A stretch of 9,691 nucleotides of DNA from Desulfobacterales bacterium (GTDB taxonomy: Bacteria; Desulfobacterota; Desulfobacteria; Desulfobacterales; UBA11574). This document shows, piece after piece, positions 1 to 6,108 of this stretch; position 1 is the stretch's first letter, and each line of letters starts with the position of its first letter. Location of the stretch: contig JAAXQD010000229.1 of NCBI GenBank assembly GCA_012974475.1, positions 1 through 9,691 on the forward strand, in the 5' to 3' direction. A program made the position numbers and the translations under genes. The notes beneath the pieces were generated by a model. The model saw only the letters and a list, made by a program, of their open reading frames with translations. It made no database searches and had not been told where the DNA came from.

Positions 1-2
1 GA

Positions 3-134
3 CCTGTTAATCAGCTAAGTTTGTCGAAGCGTTTGGGGTTCTTGCGCAACCAGGATTCATCTCTGCTTGAAGCAAAGATTGTCGAAACAGAGAAGGTCTT
101 GAATGGTTTAATTCGAGCGTTGCGAGATGATTGA
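3..134 (+). CDS. 3' end of a truncated gene, possibly a four-helix-bundle (S23/IVP-type) protein
   Basis: One frame is open from the window edge to a TGA at 132-134 and encodes 43 residues with no start codon visible, so this is the C-terminal part of a gene lying mostly outside the window. The segment contains KRLGFL followed by SLLEAKIVETEKVLNGLIRAL, a leucine-patterned amphipathic helix. That pattern resembles the last helix of the small four-helix-bundle proteins often annotated as 23S rRNA intervening-sequence proteins, which commonly end in a helix of the type IGKMLNGLIRSL. The resemblance is from memory of the family and rests on very few residues. The following bases (about 140-180) have a CTTCAGCCTTCAGTCTTC run and contain no gene. 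It could instead be a chance open frame. Confidence 0.4.
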   Translation, partial: PVNQLSLSKRLGFLRNQDSSLLEAKIVETEKVLNGLIRALRDD

Positions 135-263
135 TATACTTCAGCCTTCAGTCTTCAACCTAAATACCTGAGTAGTTACCGTCAAATTAGGTCCAAGTTA
201 GTTCGCTTCGCTCCGCATGCCATTACGAGCGGACAGGTCACAATTGGAATGATGGAATAACGG

Positions 264-321
264 CCCCGGTGAAATAGAAAAAAGTTTCACCCCGGTTAAA
301 CAAATTTATGGTTTAACTGGG
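264..321. repeat. Two adjacent hairpins inserted in R1-A
   Basis: The first stem pairs GGTGAAA (268-274) with TTTCACC (285-291). The second pairs CCCGGTTAAAC (291-301) with GTTTAACTGGG (311-321), with one G-U pair. The second hairpin recurs at 7691-7728 with the same GGTTAAAC/GTTTAACC arms, so it is a small dispersed repeat. It is missing from the inverted copy of R1, which suggests it was inserted into copy A. Confidence 0.6.
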
Positions 322-404
322 CAGGCTGGGTAAAAATATTGGGAACACAACAAGAACGATCTTTTACCTCAATTGAAATCCATCACTCCATTATTCCATT
401 ATTC

Positions 405-617
405 GTGCGTGTTCAGGGGGTGTGCTTCCTCGTGTAACGATATTGGCGGAGTGGCTTCGTCATTTCAATGACTTAGCAGTGGGGGAGACCGCAGCTCCCG
501 CATGCTTTTCGCGGGAGAACGCGGAGGGGGCAGGAATGCCACCGCTGCTAAGTCTTTGAAATGACCAGACACGTAGACGCCGGAGTGAAACGGGGAGGCA
601 CACCCCCTGAACATGTA
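405..617. repeat. ~210-bp palindromic MITE-like element, copy 1
   Basis: The ends are inverted: CGTGTTCAGGGGG (408-420) and CCCCCTGAACATG (603-615). Further inside, TCATTTCAATGACTTAGCAG (450-469) mirrors CTGCTAAGTCTTTGAAATGA (545-564), and the centre is a stem CTCCCGC/GCGGGAG with a 9-base loop. The whole unit is therefore one long imperfect hairpin. A second copy lies at 2738-2947 in the same orientation. It encodes no transposase, so any movement would need a protein supplied elsewhere. CCATTATTC occurs directly on both sides (396-404 and 618-626), which is consistent with a 9-bp target duplication, although the surrounding octamer array could produce the same pattern by slippage. Confidence 0.75.
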
Positions 618-713
618 CCATTATTCCATGGAAGTGGCACAAACCAGGATCTATTAAAAGATCCGAAATTTCAATTAATTGTGGAATTTTCGAGACGTCA
701 ATCATATCTTTTT

Positions 714-2615
714 ATGAAATCAACGGTCAGCATCCTCATTGTGAGTGTCATCGCTTTTTTCTGGGCGTGCGGCCCAAGGCCGATTCCCCCGCCCCAGCCT
801 GTGGAATTTCATCCCGGAAACGCGCTCTTTTCAAAGGCTGAAAAATTGTTCCAGAAAAAAGAATATGACAGCGCCCTGAAACTTTACAATGAATACATTT
901 TAAATTTTCCAAAAGGATACCTGGCGGCCGAAGCGCTGATGAAAATTGGATTGATCCAGACCGCTTTGGGGAAAAATGATGAAGCACGGAAAACCTTTGA
1001 ACAGGCAATCGGCAAATACCCAGATAGCTTTTTTGCGCTTACCGCCAAAGTGGAGATTCTCACGACCTTATCCAATGAAGGCAAATATCAACAGGTTATC
1101 CGTCGAGCGGGTGTTATTCTTAAAACAACGAATTCCAGGGCACACCTTTTTAGAACATACATTCTTCTTGGCGATTCATATCTCGCCACCGGCTTCGCCG
1201 TGGATGCTTTAGACAGCTATCTTTCGGCATATACAAAAGCGGCGGAAGAGGAAAAAGAAAATCTATACCCTAAGATAGAACAAGCCGCCAAGGGTGCTGA
1301 CCCCAAATCTATTGTTCGGCTTTTGACACGAATGGGCGATGAGCTGCCGGCAGATGACCTTATCTATAGACTGGGCGTAAAAAAGTATGAATGGAAAAAA
1401 TACGAAGATGCCGTCAGCCTGCTATCAGATTTTGTGGAAAAATTCCCGAAACATCACCATGTGGTCCAGGCAGAGAATCTAATCGAAGAAATCAACGAAA
1501 AGTTTACCTTCAACCACAACACCCTGGGATGTTTGCTCCCGCTCAGCGGCCCCTACGAAACTTATGGCCGCAAGATATTGAATTGCATCGAACTTGCCCG
1601 GCTTCAATTTAATGCTAAACACAACCGGCCTCCAATAAGATTAATTGTAAAGGATACAGGATCTGATCCTGGAAAAACTGCTCTGGCCGTTCAAGAACTA
1701 TCCGAAGAGAGGGTCGGAGCCATTATCGGGCCCGTGGCCACACATGAAGCCGCAGGGGCGGCGGCTCAGGAACAAAGGATTCCCATCATTACATTAAGCC
1801 AGAAAGAAAATATCACGACGATCGGCGACTATGTTTTCAGGAATTTCATTACCCCTAAAATGCAGGTCGAATCCATCGTATCTTATGCAATGAGCGTTCT
1901 GGGACTCAGCCGTTTCGCCGTTCTTTATCCGGATGAGAAGTATGGAAAAACCTTTGCAGAACTGTTCCAGGACGAAGTCGATGCATACGGCGGTGAAATT
2001 GTCAAGGTCGAGACGTATGATTCGGATCAGACGGATTTTGCGGACCCGATAAAAAAGCTTGCAGAATCGGATATGGAGTTTATCGAACACCCGGAAGAAA
2101 AAATGGTCGGCCCGGACTTTGAACAGACCAAACCCGTCATCGATTTTGACGCTATATTCATTCCTGACGGGCCCAAAGCATCAGGACTCATCCTCCCCCA
2201 ATTGGCCTTTTACGATGTGGTGGGCATACAGCTTCTTGGAACCAACCTTTGGCACTCCCATCGACTGATCCAAATGGCACAACAATTTGTCCAGGGCGCC
2301 ATAATGGTCGACGGCTTTTTTGCTGAAAGCAATTCAAAGAAGGTTAAGGATTTTGTCAATATATTTGAAGAGACTTTCGACGAAAAACCCGGTTTCATCG
2401 AGGCCGTGGCGTACGATACCGCAATGATATTGTTTAATCTGGTCAGCAGAAATGACATTCAATCGAGAAGCCAGGTGAAAGATGAAATAATGAATCTTCG
2501 AAACTTCCACGGCCTAACCGGAGAAACTTCTTTCGACCCTATCGGGAATGCTCAAAAAAAGCTCTATCTATTACAAATAGAAAAGGACAATTTTATAGAA
2601 CTTAAAAACAAATAA
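714..2615 (+). CDS. Lipoprotein with TPR domain and periplasmic-binding (LpoA-like / Peripla_BP_6) domain
   Basis: The protein has 633 residues. Residues 1-19 are a lipoprotein signal peptide: short basic N-terminus, hydrophobic core and FWAC as lipobox (Cys19; Trp at -2 is unusual). Residues about 36-260 hold TPR-type helical repeats, for example KAEKLFQKKEYDSALKLY and ARKTFEQAIGKYP. From about 268 a type-I periplasmic binding fold begins (GCLLPLSGPYETYGRK, GAIIGPVATHEAAGAA, FAVLYPDEKYGKTFAELF) and runs to the end. This domain order is seen in penicillin-binding-protein activator LpoA and in deltaproteobacterial proteins annotated as ABC-type substrate-binding proteins. A role in peptidoglycan synthesis or ligand sensing at the outer membrane is inferred, and no ABC transporter genes are adjacent. 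The frame is open back to 561, but that part is the palindromic element. The ATG at 714 is chosen for the signal peptide, although it lacks a clear Shine-Dalgarno. A GTG at 681 is an alternative. Confidence 0.85.
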   Translation: MKSTVSILIVSVIAFFWACGPRPIPPPQPVEFHPGNALFSKAEKLFQKKEYDSALKLYNEYILNFPKGYLAAEALMKIGLIQTALGKNDEARKTFEQAIGKYPDSFFALTAKVEILTTLSNEGKYQQVIRRAGVILKTTNSRAHLFRTYILLGDSYLATGFAVDALDSYLSAYTKAAEEEKENLYPKIEQAAKGADPKSIVRLLTRMGDELPADDLIYRLGVKKYEWKKYEDAVSLLSDFVEKFPKHHHVVQAENLIEEINEKFTFNHNTLGCLLPLSGPYETYGRKILNCIELARLQFNAKHNRPPIRLIVKDTGSDPGKTALAVQELSEERVGAIIGPVATHEAAGAAAQEQRIPIITLSQKENITTIGDYVFRNFITPKMQVESIVSYAMSVLGLSRFAVLYPDEKYGKTFAELFQDEVDAYGGEIVKVETYDSDQTDFADPIKKLAESDMEFIEHPEEKMVGPDFEQTKPVIDFDAIFIPDGPKASGLILPQLAFYDVVGIQLLGTNLWHSHRLIQMAQQFVQGAIMVDGFFAESNSKKVKDFVNIFEETFDEKPGFIEAVAYDTAMILFNLVSRNDIQSRSQVKDEIMNLRNFHGLTGETSFDPIGNAQKKLYLLQIEKDNFIELKNK

Positions 2616-2620
2616 AGAAT

Positions 2621-2645
2621 CCGGGCCCAGAGGACCCGCCTTTGT
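2621..2645 (+). terminator. Hairpin terminator of the lipoprotein gene
   Basis: Six bases after the TAA stop, CGGGCCC (2622-2628) pairs with GGACCCG (2632-2638) around an AGA loop with one C-A mismatch, followed by CCTTTGTTTT. The same TAAAGAATCCGGGCCCAGAG context recurs after the MetE-like gene at 9414-9433, where the stem is perfect. It is probably a Rho-independent terminator with a weak T tract. Confidence 0.6.
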
Positions 2646-2650
2646 TTTCA

Positions 2651-2717
2651 CCCCATAGGGATGTGATTAACATCCCATTGCACGTGGTTGGAAGGCTGGA
2701 ATACTGGAATGTTGGAA
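2651..2717 (+). repeat. GATTAAC hairpin plus octamer repeat, copy 1
   Basis: GGGATGT (2658-2664) and ACATCCC (2670-2676) form a perfect stem with loop GATTA. CATTGCACGTGGTTGGAA follows, then octamers GGAAGGCT, GGAATACT, GGAATGTT (2690-2713). A close copy lies at 7990-8061. It sits directly between the lipoprotein terminator and the second ~210-bp palindrome. Confidence 0.65.
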
Positions 2718-2737
2718 AACAACACCGAATTATCGCA

Positions 2738-2947
2738 CGTGTTCAGGGGGTTCACTTCCCCGTGTAACGATTTTGGCGGAGTGGCTTCGTCATTTCAATG
2801 ATTTAGCAGTGGGGGAGACCGCGGCTCCCGCATGCTTTTAGCGGGAGAACGCGGAGGGGGCAGGAATGCCACCTCTGCTAAGTCGTTGAAATGACCAGAC
2901 ACGTAGACACCGAAGTGAAACGGGGGAGTGAACCCCCTGAACACGTA
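2738..2947. repeat. ~210-bp palindromic MITE-like element, copy 2
   Basis: This copy is nearly identical to 405-617 with scattered substitutions. Its ends are CGTGTTCAGGGGGTT and AACCCCCTGAACACG, and the centre is CTCCCGC/GCGGGAG. The terminal arms match better here than in copy 1. The right end runs up to the pepA stop codon (TAG on the minus strand, 2950-2952), so the element forms the immediate 3' flank of pepA and its hairpin probably ends up at the 3' end of pepA transcripts. No clear target duplication is visible around this copy. Confidence 0.75.
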
Positions 2948-2949
2948 CG

Positions 2950-4419
2950 CTACAATTTCTCCATCAAATCACAGAGCAACCGGACGCCAAAGCCGGTTCC
3001 GCCGACACCGCAGTATGCGGATTCTTTTTGGGCGTATGCCGGCCCTGCAATATCAATATGTGACCAGCAGGTATCTCCCACAAACTCTGAAAGGAACAGG
3101 GCGGCGGTAATGGCGCCTCCATAGCGGGTGCTTCCGATATTGCTCAAATCCGCGAAATCGCTTTTCAACAGTTTTTTGTAATCCTCGGGCAGCGGCATGC
3201 GCCAGCAGCGTTCATGAACCTTTTCACCGGACAAGATGACATCTTCAGCCAATTTGTCGTCAAAAGAGAAAACCCCGGCGATCTTTTCCCCCAACGCCAC
3301 GACACAGGCACCGGTCAGCGTTGCCAGATCAATGAGGATTTGAGGTTTATATTTTTTAATCGCATAGGAGATGGCATCGATCAATATCAATCTTCCCTCG
3401 GCATCTGTGTTGCCGATTTCTATGGTTTTCCCCTCATAACTTTTTATAATGTCTCCCGGCCGGGAAGCATCGCCGGACGGCATGTTTTCTACGATGGGGA
3501 TAACGCCGATCAATTTTGATTTGGATTTAAGCCTTGCGGCAGTAATCAGTGTTGCTGCAACTGCTGCAGCACCGGACATATCCAACTTCATGTCCAGAAG
3601 GGATGCCGAAGGTTTAAGGTTTATACCGCCTGAATCAAAGGTTACCCCTTTCCCCACAAAGACAACTGTTTTCTTGGCTCTTGCCGGGTTGTACTCCAGA
3701 ACCACCATCCTGGGCTTGCTCCGGCTGCCGGCGGCAACTGCCAGTATGGCTCCGAACTTTTTCCGTTTCAATTCCTTTTCATCCAACACGGTAACCTTAA
3801 GATTTTCTTTTTTGGCAAGCGTAACAATCGACTTTGTAAAACGTTCGGGTTTTTTGTCGTTGGGCGGCATGCTGACCCATTCTCTGGCAAGAACCGTTCC
3901 CTGGCAAACCGTTTCAACCCTCGATGGTAATTTGCTGTATTTTTCGGCCGCATCGGCATTTACAAGAAAATTGATTTTTTTGATGGGATGATATTTCTTT
4001 TCTTTTTTGTACTTGTCAAAAAGATGATTGCCGAGAAAGGCGCCCTCCATCATGGCCTCAAGAGCAGACGGCATCTCCACATTGATTTTCCCGGCAGCAG
4101 GGACCGCCATGAAGACTTCTGAAAACTCCTTCTTGATTCCCCCCTTTGCAGCCTTTCCGGACATGGCACGCATCGCCTCCATATCGATTTTATCATGTTT
4201 TCCAAGCCCAAAAAAAATAACGCTCTCCGCTTTGACTTCGGAAAGATTGTATAAGGCAATTTCATCATCTTTCCCACCCTTAAACGCTTTAATCTTTTTT
4301 GCTTTTCTGATCAGAGAATGTATTGTCTTATCTTCGTGGATGTTCTTATCTTCACAAACCGGAATAACGAGCGATTCAATTTTTTCTTTTTTAAGATCGA
4401 CGGATTTTAAGTATAACAT
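2950..4419 (-). CDS. pepA: Leucyl aminopeptidase (M17 family, cytosol aminopeptidase)
   Basis: This 489-residue protein is a full-length M17 metallo-aminopeptidase, which removes N-terminal residues from peptides in the cytoplasm as a hexamer with two metal ions per subunit. The C-terminal catalytic domain has the family signature NTDAEGRL (337-344). The expected metal and catalytic residues are all present: Lys257, Asp262 and Lys269 in VGKGVTFDSGGINLKPS, Asp280, Asp339, Glu341 and Arg343. The N-terminal domain (about 1-160) is the usual variable macro-like region. The ATG at 4417-4419 follows GGAGAGGAG with a 9-base spacing, which supports this start. The gene converges on the lipoprotein gene. 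Its upstream region is repeat R1-B, matching the region before the lipoprotein gene. Some PepA proteins also bind DNA, but nothing here tests that. Confidence 0.95.
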   Translation of the reverse strand: MLYLKSVDLKKEKIESLVIPVCEDKNIHEDKTIHSLIRKAKKIKAFKGGKDDEIALYNLSEVKAESVIFFGLGKHDKIDMEAMRAMSGKAAKGGIKKEFSEVFMAVPAAGKINVEMPSALEAMMEGAFLGNHLFDKYKKEKKYHPIKKINFLVNADAAEKYSKLPSRVETVCQGTVLAREWVSMPPNDKKPERFTKSIVTLAKKENLKVTVLDEKELKRKKFGAILAVAAGSRSKPRMVVLEYNPARAKKTVVFVGKGVTFDSGGINLKPSASLLDMKLDMSGAAAVAATLITAARLKSKSKLIGVIPIVENMPSGDASRPGDIIKSYEGKTIEIGNTDAEGRLILIDAISYAIKKYKPQILIDLATLTGACVVALGEKIAGVFSFDDKLAEDVILSGEKVHERCWRMPLPEDYKKLLKSDFADLSNIGSTRYGGAITAALFLSEFVGDTCWSHIDIAGPAYAQKESAYCGVGGTGFGVRLLCDLMEKL

Positions 4420-4441
4420 CTGTTGTTTCTCCTCTCCTAAA

Positions 4442-4767
4442 ACGTCTCGGAATTTCTACAATTGTTTAAAATTAAATATCAATAGCTACTGGTTTATGCC
4501 ACTTCCATGGAATAATGGAATAATGGAGTGATGGATTTCAGAGGAGATTAAAAATTGTTCTTGTTGTTTCCCCGATTTTCCATTGTTCCATCATTCCAAT
4601 TGTGACCTGCCCGCTCGTGCCCCAGGCCGCCTCGCCTTGCCTGCCCGCTCGTGCCTCGCAGTGGCAGGTGGGCCCGTCCGCCATGGGCTTCGCCTCAGGC
4701 GAATGCCGGGCGCGCTTGGCTGGCGGGCGAGTTTGCAATGGCAGGCGGGGCAAACCGAACTAACTTG
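4442..4767 (-). repeat. Dispersed repeat R1, copy B (uninterrupted), upstream region of pepA
   Basis: Read on the minus strand this runs from CAAGTTAGTTCG (4756-4767) through a GC-rich block, CAGGTCACAATTGGAATGATGG, CAACAAGAAC and the octamers CCATCACT-CCATTATT-CCATTATT, to CCATGGAAGTGGCATAAACC and AATTGTAGAA-TTCCGAGACGT (ending at 4442). The same blocks occur in the same order on the plus strand at 194-698. Copy B lacks both palindromic insertions of copy A but has a longer GC-rich middle. It ends just upstream of the pepA Shine-Dalgarno, so it likely contains the pepA promoter. Confidence 0.75.
4603..4755. repeat. GC-rich block with REP-like palindromes
   Basis: CTGCCCGCTCGTGCC occurs twice (near 4608 and 4641), and TTGCAATGGCAGGCGGG ends the block. 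Together these are the parts of a REP-like palindrome (CCTGCCCGCTCGTGCC ... GGCAGGCGGG) that also occurs compactly at 9531-9567 and in degenerate form at about 213-240. The block is much richer in G and C than its surroundings, and its open frames on both strands are long only because of that composition. No gene is supported. Confidence 0.55.
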
Positions 4768-4889
4768 ATTAAACAGCACTTCCATCAAGCCTGGTACATG
4801 GCAAATAATGTTCGAATACGCCTGATTTGCATGAGGACAAGCCCATTCATGGCTCCTCGCAAACCCTGGTTGGGCATTCATCCAGACAA

Positions 4890-5210
4890 TCAATGAGCAA
4901 CATTCTGTTGGACGGGTAATGGTTTGATCGATTTTAGATCTGCTGCTTCAGATTGCTGAGCAAAGTAAAGATCCCATCGAAGCTGAATATTCATCCAGAA
5001 ATCCGCTGAGACTCTAAAATATTTACCAAGTCTTAATGCCGTGCTGGGTGTAACCCCCCTACGACCATTAATTATTTCATTAACCCTTTGGTATGGGACG
5101 CGTATTGCCTTTGCCAGTTCTTTCTGTGCGATACCCATCGGTTTTAAAAACTCTTCTAAGAGCATCTCCCCCGGGTGGGTGGGTGTACGGTGAGTTGGTA
5201 TCCGAATCAT
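4890..5210 (-). CDS. higA: HigA-type antitoxin (Xre-family HTH)
   Basis: The 106-residue protein begins with the HigA hallmark HPGEMLLEEFLKPMGIAQKE (12-31) and continues with a helix-turn-helix (about 28-50, LAKAIRVPYQRVNEIINGRR) and the family motif TPSTALRLGKYFRVSADFWMNIQ. HigA proteins bind the HigB mRNA interferase and repress the operon promoter. The start is supported by AGGAG seven bases upstream of the ATG. The upstream partner higB is on the same strand, but 279 bp separate the two, whereas these genes normally almost touch. The antitoxin therefore probably needs its own promoter or depends on read-through of a strong hairpin. The coding frame is intact. No gene is seen in the 122 bases between its stop and R1-B. 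Confidence 0.92.
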   Translation of the reverse strand: MIRIPTHRTPTHPGEMLLEEFLKPMGIAQKELAKAIRVPYQRVNEIINGRRGVTPSTALRLGKYFRVSADFWMNIQLRWDLYFAQQSEAADLKSIKPLPVQQNVAH

Positions 5211-5385
5211 TTTGTGCTCCTAATATAAATAGTTATTAATGATACCCTAACTGAGCGTAAACAAAACGGGAAGAATGTTTGATCTGTTTAATTTATAAGC
5301 AACTTTGTAAGTTCAGATGCGTATTCATAACGCTTCTATAATTGAGATATAAATTTGTTAAAAAATCCCATTTTGTTTGCCCGTT
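5211..5385. other. AT-rich spacer between higB and higA
   Basis: This stretch is rich in A and T and has no open frame of note. It precedes higA on the minus strand, where TATCATTAATAACTATTTATATTAGGAG leads into the start codon in two blocks. It may hold a separate higA promoter, but I cannot place convincing -35 and -10 boxes with good spacing. Confidence 0.35.
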
Positions 5386-5489
5386 GGGAAAGTCGATGAC
5401 ACCCCATCTTCTTCGTTATCAAGGGCTCGCAGTAGATGCCTACGGCTTCACCCTTGATGCCTCAAATCTGGGGCATCCTCGCCTTTCGC
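5386..5489. repeat. ~104-bp palindromic element between higB and higA
   Basis: The element is one long imperfect hairpin. The outer arms are GGGAAAGTCGATGACACCCC (5386-5405) against GGGGCATCCTCGCCTTTCGC (5470-5489), and ATCAAGGG (5418-5425) pairs with CCCTTGAT (5451-5458). The inner stem is GTAG (5432-5435) with CTAC (5440-5443) around ATGC. Its end touches the higB stop codon (5490-5492). The form suggests a dispersed palindromic repeat. Only one copy lies in this window, so its repeat status is inferred. Confidence 0.6.
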
Positions 5490-5789
5490 TCAATTAGGGT
5501 GATAATCGGTAATTTCAACTTCAATAGGACCTGTTTCAGACCATTTGAAACAAATCCGATACTGGTCATTTATTCGAACACTGTATTGCCCCAACCTATT
5601 TCGAGTTAAAGCTTCTAATCTGTTTCCTGGTGGAATTCGAAGTTCATCAAGAGATAAAACAGAATCAACCTGGTCAAGTTTTCGGGCTGCAATTTTCCAT
5701 AAGTTTTTCGGACATATTTTCCGGGCAATTTTTGAGGACAACCCATTAAAAATATCCTCGGTTGCTTTGTTCTTAAATGACTGTATCAT
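5490..5789 (-). CDS. higB: HigB-type toxin (RelE/ParE superfamily mRNA interferase)
   Basis: With the start at 5789 the protein has 99 residues. It shows the HigB family pattern throughout: MIQSFKNKATEDIFNG at the N-terminus, CPKNLWKIAARKLDQVDSV, DELRIPPGNRLEAL, and the strongly conserved SVRINDQYRICFKW and VEITDYH near the end. HigB toxins cleave mRNA on the ribosome and are neutralised by HigA. The frame could begin seven codons earlier at 5810, but that would place the start inside the inverted repeat likely to be the operator, and the family begins at M-I-x-S-F. The gene looks intact, so a functional toxin is expected. Toxin-first order with higA downstream is the normal HigBA arrangement. 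Confidence 0.92.
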   Translation of the reverse strand: MIQSFKNKATEDIFNGLSSKIARKICPKNLWKIAARKLDQVDSVLSLDELRIPPGNRLEALTRNRLGQYSVRINDQYRICFKWSETGPIEVEITDYHPN

Positions 5790-5797
5790 GAAACCAT

Positions 5798-5820
5798 AAT
5801 AGCACGGCATCCATGCTATT
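5798..5820. promoter_or_regulatory. Inverted repeat upstream of higB, candidate HigA operator
   Basis: AATAGCA (5798-5804) and TGCTATT (5814-5820) form a perfect 7-bp inverted repeat with a 9-base spacer, ending 9 bases upstream of the chosen higB start. HigA proteins repress their own operon by binding such palindromes at the promoter. The position fits, but binding is inferred and I do not see a clear promoter around it. Confidence 0.5.
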
Positions 5821-5896
5821 CCAAGATAAAAATTCTATTAATGGGCACTAATTAGGATTTTACTTTGACAACACCGGAAGCAACTACCGGATTGGC

Positions 5897-5925
5897 TTGA
5901 CATAATGAGTGTCTGTCTGTATTTA
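5897..5925 (+). promoter_or_regulatory. Candidate sigma-70 promoter for ssb
   Basis: TTGACA (5897-5902) is a perfect -35 box, followed after 17 bases by TATTTA (5920-5925) as a weaker -10. Transcription would start near 5932 and give a leader of about 175 bases that contains the palindrome at 5967-6040. Confidence 0.5.
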
Positions 5926-5966
5926 TCAGGTACAGTTATCGTAACTACCGAGGCTTATAGTTCCAT

Positions 5967-6040
5967 GGTTCACGGTTTAAGGTAATCTGATGAAAACTGA
6001 GCGGCACCACCGCAAGCGAAACGCCCCTGAACTGTGAACC
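5967..6040. repeat. Inverted repeat in the ssb leader
   Basis: GGTTCACGGTTTAAGG (5967-5982) is mirrored by CCCCTGAACTGTGAACC (6024-6040) with few mismatches. Inside, GCGG (6001-6004) pairs with CCGC (6010-6013). GGTTCACGGTT-type sequences look like a small dispersed repeat rather than a regulatory site made for ssb, but the hairpin would be part of the ssb leader RNA. Confidence 0.45.
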
Positions 6041-6108
6041 TGAAGACCTGAGCAGTAACAGATTATCAAACTACCGTATTGTGAAGATGGAAGAAAGGGA
6101 GGTAAACC

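Larger units (their letters stand above)
194..698 (+). repeat. Dispersed repeat R1, copy A (interrupted), upstream region of the lipoprotein gene
   Basis: This stretch matches, in order and on the opposite strand, the sequence at 4442-4767. Shared blocks are CAAGTTAGTTCG (194-205), a CAGGTCACAATTGGAATGATGG block (about 234-255), CAACAAGAAC (349-358), GAAATCCATCACTCCATTATTCC (about 375-398), the CCATTATTCCATGGAAGTGGCA segment (618-639) and AATTGT-GAA-TT-CGAGACGT ending at 698. Copy A contains two extra segments absent from copy B: a paired hairpin at about 261-330 and a ~210-bp palindrome at 405-617. The last block ends 15 bases before the ATG at 714, so R1 forms the upstream region of that gene. 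No other gene is visible here. Confidence 0.75.

Noticed and set aside
618..660. Sigma-54-like TGGCAC in the R1 leader of the lipoprotein gene
   Set aside because: There is no TTGC element at the required spacing, and the pepA copy reads TGGCAT.
561..713. N-terminal extension of the lipoprotein frame beginning MTRHVDAG
   Set aside because: It is encoded by the right arm of the palindromic element and R1, and an almost identical peptide is read from copy 2 at 2891. The lipoprotein signal peptide begins at 714.
4591..4893. 100-residue open frame on the minus strand downstream of higA
   Set aside because: It is open because of the GC-rich REP-like block, its composition is repetitive, and it has no recognisable domain or ribosome binding site.
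5984..6022. Hammerhead-ribozyme-like core (CTGATGA ... GAAAC) in the ssb leader
   Set aside because: The bases next to CTGATGA and GAAAC do not pair to make stem II, and no matching stems I and III with a cleavage triplet were found. It is a chance match inside a repeat.
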